Below are positions 9,809-18,967 of a stretch of 64,000 nt of DNA, piece after piece. The translations under genes and the position numbers were made by a program. The notes below the pieces were generated by a model. The model searched no databases and was not told the DNA's origin. It was given only the letters and a program-made list of their open reading frames with translations. How positions within the stretch are numbered: position 1 is the first letter of the stretch; the number at the start of each line of letters is the position of its first letter. This DNA is from Sporocytophaga sp. (GTDB lineage: Bacteria > Bacteroidota > Bacteroidia > Cytophagales > Cytophagaceae): NCBI GenBank assembly GCA_024707265.1, contig JANQAB010000009.1, positions 868,001 to 932,000 of the forward strand, written 5' to 3'.

Positions 9809-10444
9809 TTATTTGTTCGGCTGAGGAGTATATCTCAAATAAGGTTTTATTCTTGTAACTCCTTTAGGGAATTTAGCAGGAATATCTTCATCTTTTACTG
9901 CCGGAACAATGATGCAGTCTTGTCCGTCTTTCCAGTTTGCAGGAGTAGCTACACTGTAGTTTGCAGTTAATTGAAGTGAATCAAGAACACGGATGATCTC
10001 GTCAAAGTTTCTTCCAGTGCTTGCAGGGTAAGTAAGGATCAGTTTCACTTTTTTGTCTGGTCCTATGATAAATACAGAACGAACGGTTACATTTTCGCTT
10101 GCATTTGGATGGATCATATCATAAAGAATTGCAACCTTTTTATCAGGGTCAGCAATTAGAGGAAAATTAACATTGGTGTTCTGAGTTTCATTGATATCGT
10201 TGATCCATCCATTGTGATCAGAAAGCGGATCTACGCTTACTGCGATTACCTTTGTATTTCTCTTATCGAATTCACCTTTAATTTTGGCAACGGCTCCCAG
10301 CTCAGTCGTACACACAGGTGTATAATCTTTTGGGTGTGAAAATAAAATAGCCCAGCTATTTCCTATCCACTCATGGAAGTTTACTGTTCCCTGAGTTGTT
10401 TCCGCTGTAAAATCGGGCGCGATATCTCCTAAACGTAATGACAT
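9809..10444 (-). CDS. Peroxiredoxin, Prx6-type
   Basis: The product has 211 residues. The peroxidatic motif HPKDYTPVCTTELG is intact with its Thr and Cys, preceded by LGDIAPDFTAETTQGTVNFH. The long C-terminal part (TPANWKDGQDCIIVPAV..PKGVTRIKPYLRYTPQP) is diagnostic of the Prx6 subfamily, usually 1-Cys enzymes, which reduce H2O2 and alkyl hydroperoxides in the cytoplasm. It is divergent from the OsmC gene 149 bp away, so the two peroxide-defence genes may share a control region. No regulator gene lies alongside. Confidence 0.93.
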   Translation of the reverse strand: MSLRLGDIAPDFTAETTQGTVNFHEWIGNSWAILFSHPKDYTPVCTTELGAVAKIKGEFDKRNTKVIAVSVDPLSDHNGWINDINETQNTNVNFPLIADPDKKVAILYDMIHPNASENVTVRSVFIIGPDKKVKLILTYPASTGRNFDEIIRVLDSLQLTANYSVATPANWKDGQDCIIVPAVKDEDIPAKFPKGVTRIKPYLRYTPQPNK

Positions 10445-10593
10445 ATTTTTTGTAGGTTTATTTTTGTTAATTGCATTAATTTATAAAAGAATTCTGATCT
10501 GACAAACCAAATAAATTTATTCTGGTTACAATTTTAGTTGTATAATTTCCATAATCAGTCTTAAAACAAATTTTTAACCTAAAAAGTCCAATT

Positions 10594-11034
10594 ATGATAC
10601 GTACTGCCAATGCTGCCTGGAAAGGCGATTTGAAATCGGGAACTGGTTCCATCAATACAGAAAGTGGCCTGGTCAAAGACGCTACATACAACTTTGCCCG
10701 TCGTTTTGAAAATGAAAAGGGTACAAATCCTGAGGAGCTTCTCGGTGCCGCTCATGCTGCCTGCTTTGCAATGGCCCTAAGCCACGGTCTTGCTTCTGCA
10801 GGGTTTACACCTGTAAAGGTTAATGTGGAGGATAAGGTGAAACTTGAAAAAGTTGGAGATGGTTTTAGTATCACGACAATTGAGATCAACTGCATTGCAG
10901 ATGTTCCCGGAATTTCTGAAAGTGAATTTTTAAAATTTGCCGAAGATACTAAGAAAGGCTGTCCTGTTTCCAAAGCACTTACAGGTGTCAATTTCATCTT
11001 GAATGCAAAGCTAAAGTCAGGTGTTTCAGCTTAA
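10594..11034 (+). CDS. OsmC family peroxiredoxin
   Basis: The product has 146 residues, normal for OsmC. Both redox cysteines are visible: HAACFAMALS and KKGCPVSKALTGV. These enzymes reduce organic hydroperoxides, with the two cysteines forming a disulphide during turnover. The N-terminal ATYNFARRFENEKGTNPEE segment belongs to the OsmC, not Ohr, branch. It is divergent from the Prx6 gene. A 15-bp-arm terminator separates it from the convergent flavoprotein. Confidence 0.92.
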   Translation: MIRTANAAWKGDLKSGTGSINTESGLVKDATYNFARRFENEKGTNPEELLGAAHAACFAMALSHGLASAGFTPVKVNVEDKVKLEKVGDGFSITTIEINCIADVPGISESEFLKFAEDTKKGCPVSKALTGVNFILNAKLKSGVSA

Positions 11035-11040
11035 TTCTTA

Positions 11041-11088
11041 AAAGAAAAGAGAGGACAATTTTTCTAAATTATATCCTCTCTTTTCTTT
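11041..11088. terminator. Bidirectional terminator between convergent genes
   Basis: Arms AAAGAAAAGAGAGGA and TCCTCTCTTTTCTTT enclose an 18-base loop, between the OsmC gene and the flavoprotein gene. Confidence 0.75.
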
Positions 11089-11091
11089 ATT

Positions 11092-12621
11092 TTATTGTGA
11101 TATGATATTCTTGACGTTCGGGACCAGGTCGAAATACTCACCTTTCTCATTACAGCCTCTGCACTTAAGCATATCTTTAAAGATCTCCGGCTTCAGTACG
11201 GATTTCCCCTTAAGCATTCTCACGCATTCTTGTATGCCTTCTATTATAGAAGGGTGGGGATGTATCAATTCCGCAAGTTCTTCTATCCCTTTGTCCATGG
11301 ATATTAATAATGCCACAGCCTGAATCGCGCTTGATGCATGAACTCCCACTGCCCGCATTCCGAGAATTTTCATCTCGTCGTCATTAGTAACAAGTATTTT
11401 AAAGAAACCATTCGTGTTTCTCATCGCTATGGCCCGTGGTATCAGACTGTAATCTATACTGACTACCCGATAAGGTATTCCTTTGCTTCTTGCGTCCTGT
11501 TCGTTCATTCCCACACCGGCAGTTTCAGGATTCAGGAACATGATGGTTGAAATGTTTTTATAAGTTAAAGGTTTAGGATTAAGGCCGAACATTTTTTCAA
11601 CTGCATGTCTTCCTTCCAGCTCGCCCACATTGGCAAGTGCAAAATCAGAAGTGAGATCTCCCACCGCATATATATTAGCAACCGTAGTTCTTGTGTCTTC
11701 ATTGACAACAGTACAGTTGTCGTTAACGACTACTCCTACTTCTTTGGCTCCAAGGTTCTCGGTATTGGGAATTCTACCTACCGATACAAGCGCTTTTTCT
11801 ACATTGTATATTTCGGAGTGACCGTCTTTGTATTTAAGTTCATATTCAACTCTGCCGTCTTTTATTTCCATCTTTACCAGCTGCGAGTTTTTGTGGATGG
11901 TAACACCATTATCCTCAAGGTTAGTCTGAGTAGTAAGGGATATGTCTTCATCCTCAAATGGCAGGATCCGGTCAGCTTTGTCAATCAGATTTACTTTTGT
12001 TCTTCCGAAGTTGGAAAATATCGTTGCCCATTCACAGCCTATAACTCCTGCTCCGAGAATTACCATGCTTTCCGGAAAGTCAGTAAAGCATTCTATGCCG
12101 TCGCTGGTCACTATTATTTTTTCATCGATAGGAATATGTGCGAGTTTTCTTGGTCTGCTTCCAGTTGCCAGCACAATATTGTCAGCTGATATAATTTCCT
12201 CATCACCATTACTTTTTTTGAGGAGTACTTCGTTGGCAGATACAAGTGTGGCTTCAGCCTTGATATAACTAAAGAGGTCTTTTTTCTTTCTCTGAAGCAA
12301 AAGAATATGCGTTTCAAGCTGCACCTTTCTCAGAAAGATGGCTTCTTTAACATCATTAAGAATTTCCTTGAAATCTACTTTTATCTCTGTACAAGCATAC
12401 TTTTGAAGTCTCTTCCTTGCAAGAGCAACATCTCTGGAGAGCTCCCAGAATGTTTTGGAAGAAAGTGCACCGTTGTAAATACCCGCTCCTCCGATTTTGC
12501 TTTTTTCAACCAAAAGTACTTTCTTGTTGAGGTCCAAAGCCCTCATTGCAGCAGCGTATCCGGCAGGGCCGCCTCCAATCACACAAATATCAAATCGATT
12601 CATAAAAAATATTTTCCTCAA
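11092..12621 (-). CDS. Dihydrolipoamide dehydrogenase-like flavoprotein lacking the redox-active disulphide
   Basis: The product has 509 residues with the full class I pyridine nucleotide-disulphide oxidoreductase layout: FAD motif IGGGPAGYAAAMRA, NAD(P) motif VILGAGVIGCEWA, ATGSRPR, second FAD motif YAVGDLT, and a C-terminal dimerisation domain with the base motif HPHPSIIE. Where the family has GGTCLNVGCIPSK, this protein reads GGAGIYNGALSSK, so both catalytic cysteines are replaced by Gly and Ala. The extreme C-terminus adds a CRGC motif. Lipoamide or transhydrogenase activity by the usual mechanism is therefore unlikely. A start at 12603 (MNRFDICVIGGG) is equally plausible. It is a lone gene with no 2-oxoacid dehydrogenase subunits nearby. 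Confidence 0.85.
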   Translation of the reverse strand: MRKIFFMNRFDICVIGGGPAGYAAAMRALDLNKKVLLVEKSKIGGAGIYNGALSSKTFWELSRDVALARKRLQKYACTEIKVDFKEILNDVKEAIFLRKVQLETHILLLQRKKKDLFSYIKAEATLVSANEVLLKKSNGDEEIISADNIVLATGSRPRKLAHIPIDEKIIVTSDGIECFTDFPESMVILGAGVIGCEWATIFSNFGRTKVNLIDKADRILPFEDEDISLTTQTNLEDNGVTIHKNSQLVKMEIKDGRVEYELKYKDGHSEIYNVEKALVSVGRIPNTENLGAKEVGVVVNDNCTVVNEDTRTTVANIYAVGDLTSDFALANVGELEGRHAVEKMFGLNPKPLTYKNISTIMFLNPETAGVGMNEQDARSKGIPYRVVSIDYSLIPRAIAMRNTNGFFKILVTNDDEMKILGMRAVGVHASSAIQAVALLISMDKGIEELAELIHPHPSIIEGIQECVRMLKGKSVLKPEIFKDMLKCRGCNEKGEYFDLVPNVKNIISQ

Positions 12622-12813
12622 AAAAGATTTTCAGTGAACAGACTGAAACCTTTCCTTTAAAATCATGTCCTAATTAAATTGTTTCTTCTAACGATTAAAA
12701 CTTTATTTAGATTTTTTTTCAGGATTATTTCTGGTTTATCATATTCAAACATATTTACATTTTAAGAATTTAATTTAATGTATTGAATATTCCGCGAGGT
12801 CCATACTTGATAT

Positions 12814-12852
12814 CTCTGATTTATGAATAGCATAATTATTTATAAATCAGAG
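12814..12852. promoter_or_regulatory. 14-bp inverted repeat in the 12622-12971 intergenic region
   Basis: CTCTGATTTATGAA pairs with TTTATAAATCAGAG (one G-U) over an 11-base loop. It has no T tract, so it is not an obvious terminator. It lies 120 bp upstream of the coiled-coil gene, between divergent genes, and could be an operator or an RNA hairpin. Nothing else stands out in this 350-bp AT-rich gap. Confidence 0.35.
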
Positions 12853-12971
12853 GAAAGATAACGATCTCAGTGAGGCATTAAATTTTATTATTAATAAAAT
12901 ATTCATTAGTTTTCTCCATAAAATTATTAAAAGGGGCGATAAAAGTTTGTTTTATTTAGGTAAAAACTGTT

Positions 12972-13907
12972 ATGGAAAACTCTGGCAATACTGGTGGACA
13001 GCGCCCGAAAAAGGATAGTTCTAAAACTATATTTGTCCTTGTTATTGTAGCTTTAATTGGAGTCATCTGTTCGTTGATTTATTCTAACATGCAGCTGAGT
13101 GATGAACTTGAAATCAGAAGCCAGCAAATGGAAGCTGATAGTACAAGTCTTTCATTAAAAACTCTGGAACTTGATGAGCTGGCTCTGGCTTATGAAAGAA
13201 TCAGGATGGAACGTGAGGAGCTTGGGCTTGTGAAAGACTCCCTCAATAAAAAAATTGAGTCTTTAAATATGTTTATTGCAGAGGTAAGAAAAGGAAATGG
13301 CAAGGCCATTAGTCATATGAAACAGATGATTGCAAGGCTTAAGTCAGAACTAACCAAAGAAGATAATCAGATCACTGCCCTTAAAAGAGAACGCGATTCT
13401 TTGAAGATCAATGTGAAGACGTTAACAAGGAGAACTCGGCAGATGATAGATTCCTTGAATTATCTTCATGTAACCAGGGAAGAACTGGAAGAAAAAGTAG
13501 CGGCAGCATCGGTTTTAAAAGCAGAAAATATAAAGGTAATCGCCATCAATGCGAAAGGTAAAGAATTTGAAAGGGATCATTACAAAGTAAAAAACATTGA
13601 TAAACTAAAGGTTACTTTTGTGCTGGCTGATAACATTGTAGCAAGGAAAGAAAAAAAGAACCTGACCATGCGTCTTATTGAACCAAGCGGGGCAGTCCTT
13701 TTTGATCTCTCAAGCGGTGGAGGTTTCTTTAAAACAGATGGAAAGGAGCTGGCTTTTACGGAAAATCAAACCATTCATTTTGATAATTCTAATCAAACTG
13801 TAACTTTTTATTATCTGAAAGGAAGTTCTTATAAAGTGGGTATTTACACTATTGAGCTATATTCCGATGGTCATAAGATCGGAGAGGCCGACCTGCAGAT
13901 AAAATAA
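12972..13907 (+). CDS. Membrane-anchored coiled-coil protein
   Basis: The product has 311 residues. A short polar N-terminus (Gly/Lys-rich) precedes one TM helix at about residues 20-40 (IFVLVIVALIGVICSLIY). A long heptad-rich coiled coil follows (about 45-190), then a C-terminal beta domain of about 115 residues (VKNIDKLKVTFVLADN, TMRLIEPSGAVLFDL, YKVGIYTIELYSDG). The topology suggests inside-to-outside anchoring with a periplasmic coiled coil carrying a beta sandwich. I recognise the layout from Bacteroidota genomes but know no function. A terminator-like hairpin follows at 13926. Confidence 0.75.
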   Translation: MENSGNTGGQRPKKDSSKTIFVLVIVALIGVICSLIYSNMQLSDELEIRSQQMEADSTSLSLKTLELDELALAYERIRMEREELGLVKDSLNKKIESLNMFIAEVRKGNGKAISHMKQMIARLKSELTKEDNQITALKRERDSLKINVKTLTRRTRQMIDSLNYLHVTREELEEKVAAASVLKAENIKVIAINAKGKEFERDHYKVKNIDKLKVTFVLADNIVARKEKKNLTMRLIEPSGAVLFDLSSGGGFFKTDGKELAFTENQTIHFDNSNQTVTFYYLKGSSYKVGIYTIELYSDGHKIGEADLQIK

Positions 13908-13925
13908 CTTCTTCTCAATTATTAT

Positions 13926-13957
13926 AAAAAGGGACTGTACAATGTATGGTCCTTTTC
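13926..13957 (+). terminator. Probable terminator
   Basis: AAAGGGAC pairs with GTCCTTTT (one G-U) around a 14-base loop, 20 bp after the coiled-coil gene. Beyond it, to 14245, I see only AT-rich sequence with no gene. Confidence 0.5.
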
Positions 13958-14245
13958 TATATGTAAAAACGTTAAAACACAAACCTGATATCGTGGATGA
14001 ATTCGGTTAAACCTCTCTATAATTACAAAGTGTAACACTCTTTAATAAATTTTTTTCTGTGTTTTCCCTATTTCCTCTAACTTAATTTCTTTCTGAAAAC
14101 ATTATTTACAAATAATCAACGAGAAAAAAATTCTCCCTTATGAGTGTTAAGTTGTGGATTTCGTTATTGATGTTTATTTTATGCTTAGATTGTTGTTGCA
14201 ATTATTATAGGTGTTACAATCTCTAATCGCTTCGCCGGAGAATAT

Positions 14246-15586
14246 ATGGGAAATGATGTCACTATCGGGAAAAATAAAATAGGTCTTATCAGCGCTACAT
14301 GTGTGGTGGTTGCAAGTATGATAGGAACCGGTGTATTTACTGGTCTTGGATTTCAGGCAGCAGGTGTGAAATCTGTGGCCGGATTGCTCTTACTCTGGCT
14401 GATTAGTGGTGTAGTTACAATTTGCGGTGCCCTTACTTATGCCGAGCTTGCTACGCATATGCCAAGATCAGGAGGAGAGTATCACTATCTATCAAAGATT
14501 TATCATCCTGTTGTCGGATTTATGAGCGGATGGATTTCATTAACTGTTGGCTTTGCTGCCCCTATTGCTGTATCAGCTATGGCATTTGGTTTTTATGTTT
14601 CAAAAGTTTATCAGGTGGATAAAGAGCTGTTAGCCACAGGTCTTATTGCAGTGCTTACAGTACTTAATCTTTTTGGTTTAAAAACAGGCAGCAGGTTTCA
14701 TAATTTTGCCACAATATTTAATGTAGTTCTTATCATCACATTCATTTGGGCCGGATATTTTTTTGTTGAGGCAAAGCATTTTGAAATATCCTTCAATGGA
14801 CAAGATTTAACTTCTATTATGGATCCTGCTTTTGCTGTATCACTGATCTTTGCATCTTTTGCTTATTCGGGTTGGAATGCTGCAGCTTATATAGCAGGTG
14901 AAGTTTCTGAACCGGAAAGAAATCTTCCCAAAGCTTTATTCTTCGGAACATTGGTTGTAATGGTCTTGTATGTATTATTGAATTTTATCTTTCTCTATAA
15001 TGTACCTGTCGAAGAACTTGCAGGAAAAGTGGAGATAGGTTTCCTTGCTGGAAGGAAGATATTTGGTTTAGTCGGAGGAAAAATGATGGCATTGCTGATT
15101 TCATTTGGTTTGATAGCATCTGTAAATGCATTGATAATCACTGGACCCAGAGTGTCTCAGACAATGGGAGAAGATTATCCGGCTCTTCAGAAAATTTCAG
15201 TAGGTAATAGATTTAAATCTCCATGGGTTGCCATCTTACTTCAGTCGTTTATTGCGCTTGTACTTATTTATACATCCACATTTGAGTCTGTGATTACATA
15301 TATTGGTTTTACTATCAATTTGTCTACAACACTTACAGTTGCGGGAGTTTTTATATTCAGGTTAAAAATGGATAGTAAAAAAGGTGATAAAAAAGGGTAC
15401 AGAACATGGGGATATCCGTTAGTTCCTGTTATTTATATTCTGCAACAATGCTGGATGTTATTTTACCTCGGAAAAGAAAAGAGTGAAGCATCTCTGGCCG
15501 GTCTTATTACAGTTGCAATCGGAGTTTTACTTTATTTTATGGTTAACAAAAAAAATCATAAGAGAGAAGTAATAGATATGCTTTAA
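14246..15586 (+). CDS. APC superfamily amino acid permease
   Basis: The product has 446 residues and about twelve hydrophobic helices. The start MIGTGVFTGLGFQAAG is the unwound TM1 substrate site of APC transporters, and TYAELATHMPRSGGEYHYL is the TM2-TM3 consensus. FASFAYSGWNAAAYIAGEV (TM6 region) and EPERNLPKALF are also family signatures. It should carry an amino acid across the inner membrane by proton symport or exchange; the substrate cannot be read from the sequence. It stands alone, with no enzyme neighbours to hint at specificity. Confidence 0.9.
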   Translation: MGNDVTIGKNKIGLISATCVVVASMIGTGVFTGLGFQAAGVKSVAGLLLLWLISGVVTICGALTYAELATHMPRSGGEYHYLSKIYHPVVGFMSGWISLTVGFAAPIAVSAMAFGFYVSKVYQVDKELLATGLIAVLTVLNLFGLKTGSRFHNFATIFNVVLIITFIWAGYFFVEAKHFEISFNGQDLTSIMDPAFAVSLIFASFAYSGWNAAAYIAGEVSEPERNLPKALFFGTLVVMVLYVLLNFIFLYNVPVEELAGKVEIGFLAGRKIFGLVGGKMMALLISFGLIASVNALIITGPRVSQTMGEDYPALQKISVGNRFKSPWVAILLQSFIALVLIYTSTFESVITYIGFTINLSTTLTVAGVFIFRLKMDSKKGDKKGYRTWGYPLVPVIYILQQCWMLFYLGKEKSEASLAGLITVAIGVLLYFMVNKKNHKREVIDML

Positions 15587-15614
15587 GGTTATGTGCTTAT
15601 TTTTATAATTGGTT

Positions 15615-15785
15615 ATGCGGAAGGTAAATAATCTCTTTTATTATTTGAATATCATTGCAGTATTATTAATTGGCTGCACAAGTGATAGTCAGAAAGAAAG
15701 GCCTGATAAGGACAGCCTTGAGCAGCAGAAGATTGATACATTAAAAATTGATGAACCTATGCAGGTGTATCTTGAGTCGAAGTGA
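15615..15785 (+). CDS. Small lipoprotein
   Basis: A 56-residue reading frame starts 28 bp after the permease. It has a basic start, a hydrophobic helix and a lipobox (AVLLIGC) with the Cys at residue 22, then a short charged tail (TSDSQKERPDKDSLEQQ). The length and lipobox make a real lipoprotein likely despite the small size. The function is unknown. Confidence 0.6.
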   Translation: MRKVNNLFYYLNIIAVLLIGCTSDSQKERPDKDSLEQQKIDTLKIDEPMQVYLESK

Positions 15786-15918
15786 TTTTTTAATCTTCTT
15801 TTAGCATGAAGGTTGCTTAATGTAACTGGGTATTGAATGCTGTACTAAGAAAACATACTAAGGTTTAAACATTTGTAAGTAATTTCTGATTAAGGAATAA
15901 ATAAAATGTTTATAACTG

Positions 15919-17116
15919 ATGAAAAGTAAAGTGATCTTCAAAGGTGTTTTATTATCGCTGCTTTTCTCTTCTGTTACAGCCTTTGCTCAGGATGAAAATA
16001 TTACACTTCTACTGCATAAAGATACAACTGCTGCAATCAGAAGGGTGGTTCAACACCCCTACAAATTCAGGGTTCAGGTAGTTTACACTCAGGTTCGGAG
16101 AAATTCTGAAGGTAAACTTGCATTCGTTGGTTCTGATTTCAGGATCAATGATGATGAGTATTTTTATCCGGCGACTCTTGTTAAACTTCCTATTGCTGCT
16201 CTTGCTCTGGAGAAAATAAATAGCCTTCATATCGGTGGTCTTTCCAAAGATTCTTATTTAAAGGTACAGGCTCCTTATGTTTCAAAGAAGGAAAAACCTG
16301 TCACTATTCGGGAGAACATCTTAAGGATGCTGGTTCTCAATGATAAGAATGCCTTTAACCGTCTTTATGATTTTCTTGGCCAGGAGTATATTAATAACAG
16401 GTTGGAACAACTGGGTTATAAAAAGACACGTATAATTCAGAGGTTTTATTCCGGCAGTGCTGATGATAATAAAATTACAGGTCCATACATTATCACCGAT
16501 AGTCTGGGTAAGACTTTATATAAAGGGGTAAGAATAACTTGCAGGAAAATTTTTTATAATCCGATTAAAGAAACAAAAATCGGAACAGGTTATATGGACG
16601 GAAAGAAGTTTGTGAGAGTGGCTAAGGATTTTCATAGCAGTAACAACTTTCCACTCAGTGAAGCACACAGAATGCTTATTTCTATTATATACCCTGACGA
16701 GACAGCACTGGAAAACAGATTTAATATCAGTGCGGAGGATTTCGAGTTTCTTAAGTTGGCATTAGGATCCTATCCGAGAGAAGCAGGGATAGTTGAATGG
16801 TTGAATGATGAAAAAGATTTATGATACACAGGAAAAATTTATATTTGCTGGGGCATCTAAAGACAGTCTTCCACGTGGATTAAGAATTTATAACAAAGCA
16901 GGTTTTGATTATGGTTTCATCGCTGACTGTGCTTATATTCAAGACAAAGAGAAGGATGTTGAGTTTTTTGTTTCTGCTGTCTTATACACCAACAGCAAAG
17001 ATATTTTAAGTGAAGAAGGATATGAGTATAAAGAAAATGGTTATCCTTTTTTAAAAGAATTAGGTAAATTGATATATTATCACGAAATTCGAATCAAAGA
17101 TACAACTGTCAAATAA
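15919..17116 (+). CDS. Secreted beta-lactamase-fold serine-hydrolase-like protein with altered motifs (apparent frameshift)
   Basis: The signal peptide ends at TAFAQ. Removing one A from the A5 run at 16811-16815 joins two frames into a 398-residue protein (WLNDEKIYDTQEKFIFAG). The fold is that of class A beta-lactamases and penicillin-binding-like hydrolases: EYFYPATLVKLPIAALALEK around the first catalytic motif, LNDKNAFNRLYDFLG where 'SDNxAxNRLY' is expected, and YNKAGFDYGF in the KTG position. The nucleophilic Ser of SxxK is Thr (ATLVK), and SDN reads NDK. It may be inactive or altered. Convergent with gldM; a terminator lies between them. Confidence 0.75.
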
Positions 17117-17130
17117 AGTAACCCTAAAAA

Positions 17131-17170
17131 AAGCAGAGAGGACCGCCCTAACGGTCCTCTTTCTTTTTTA
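17131..17170. terminator. Terminator between convergent genes
   Basis: Arms AGAGGACCG and CGGTCCTCT with a 6-base loop are followed by a T-rich tract; the left flank is A-rich, so it may act both ways. Confidence 0.8.
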
Positions 17171-17176
17171 GCTCTC

Positions 17177-18773
17177 TTAGAAGAGCGTTACCACCTCAGG
17201 CTTTTCAGGCATCTTCACATCTTCAAGTTCTCCCTTATAGTTTCTTCTTTTAACTTGTTTTATATCAATGATTAAATTGTCATTCGCATTGGGTTGTGTG
17301 CCAATGTCATTAACGTTAATGGTAGCCGATTTGAAAGTTTTAGCAGGACTTCCTCTTCTTCCTCGTCCAACAGACATAGTCCATTCGGTAATTGTATAGG
17401 TAGCTTCTTGAGGAAGTATTCTTTGAAAATCAGGGTTGGGTATGATTCTTACACTAATGTTCCTGACCGTCTCCGCTTGTACTCCCACACGTGGATCTAC
17501 GACCTTGCCATTGACCCTTACTTCTACTGTTGGGGGAGGAATAAGCTTTAGAGTAAACTTTTGTTCTCCAATATAATTGCCGTTGCTGCTCACTTTTAAA
17601 GAAACTGTTGGTGTGCTTCCTGATGGGACTATAGTTACTTCTCCCTTCTTACTTCCTTTTATAACGCTTGCTCCCTCTACCCTAAAATCCGGATTATAAT
17701 TATTGCTAAGAGCAGGTACCTGGACATTCAACTTATTACCGCAATTTTTATATAGTGCCGGTGGGGTTGCAGACTCAACCTGAATGACGGGTTCGGTAAC
17801 AATATATTCTTCTGTTATAGTATAAGTGGTGTCTTGCCCATTGGGCTTTTTGATTTTTATTTTTCCGGTCCATGATTTTTTTATCTCTCCTCCTGTATAG
17901 TTCCCTCCACTTGCAGTAAAGGAGAACTTCCCGATTCCATTATTATCCACCACAAGATCAGCATTTCCAACACTTATTTTAGGTTTGTCGGAATTAGTAA
18001 TAGCCGTTAAAAATACATCAGCTTCATACTTCATTCCTGCCGGTATAATTTTTGTTCCCGTTCGAACCATTGGTATCAATTCATCTACCTTATATTCATC
18101 TGCATCAAGCTTTTTGCTTTTCTCATCTATTACAATAGCTTCGATTCCTACCACTCTTGATTCCATTTCGCTTAATGCAGCCAAAGCTGCGACTAATGGT
18201 GTCTGACCGAAATTCAATTCTGCAAAATCTTTGTTCCTTTGATCAGGATTGTTTTTTAATAAAGGGTCTTCAGATGCGTCTAGAGCGATAGCGCCAAATT
18301 TTTTATCTGATCGATCATTTACAAAAGCTACATAGTCATTCAGTTTTTTTCTTAAGCTCATAAGCCTTACCATTTTTTGCTGCACCAATCATAATGACTT
18401 CCACCTCTGTTTCCTCTTTGGCTCCCTTTAAAGTTCCGTCTTCTTCCACCCCTCCGGTATTGGTGATCATGTCCTTTTTAAGGTTATCTATGAAAGTAAC
18501 AAGTTCTCTGGTTCTCTGAGAGATGGCTTCAGCTTCTTCCTTCAGTTTTACCTCATCTGACTTGTTTCCTTTTTGTTTCACCGCAACAGCTATGTTTTTG
18601 AGCTTTTCATTGCTGATCTCTTTTGTCTCAGATACAGTCTTTTCAAGGCTGTCGTTAAGGTACTGGAATTTATATATTAACGCTGAGCTTACCTGTAGTG
18701 CAAGCAATGCGGTTAAGACAAGGTACATCATACCTATCATCTTTTGTCTTGGGGTTTCTTTAGATCCTGCCAT
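17177..18773 (-). CDS. gldM: GldM-type T9SS motor/gliding protein, orphan copy (apparent frameshift)
   Basis: The N-terminus MAGSKETPRQKMIGMMYLV and following TM helix (about residues 12-33) is the GldM/PorM signature, with Arg9 kept. A periplasmic stretch of helices (about 35-225) and several beta domains follow (IKISVGN.., ESATPPALYKNCGN, LKLIPPPTVEVRVNGK). Two frames join when one base is dropped from the T7 run at 18344-18350, giving 531 residues, normal for GldM. GldM forms with GldL the inner-membrane motor that drives T9SS and gliding. The usual gldK, gldL and gldN neighbours are absent, so this is either an isolated paralogue or a split locus. The symbol is given for family only. Confidence 0.85.
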
Positions 18774-18967
18774 ATTAGTATAGTGTTAAGTTTCCACAAA
18801 CAATTATGGCGCGCCGTTTTAAGTCATGACTGAAGAATTTTCATCTTCGACCTCATAATACATATTGAGAAAAAAGATACAGGATAAAAAAAATTTTTCT
18901 TTGTTAAAGAAAAGAGGATGATTTACAATGGTCATCCCGACATATACCTGCCGAATCAGAAAATTAA

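Noticed and set aside
11605..12189. Long reading frame antisense to the flavoprotein gene
   Set aside because: It is a shadow of a well-supported gene, lacks family character, and shows no start or control signals of its own.
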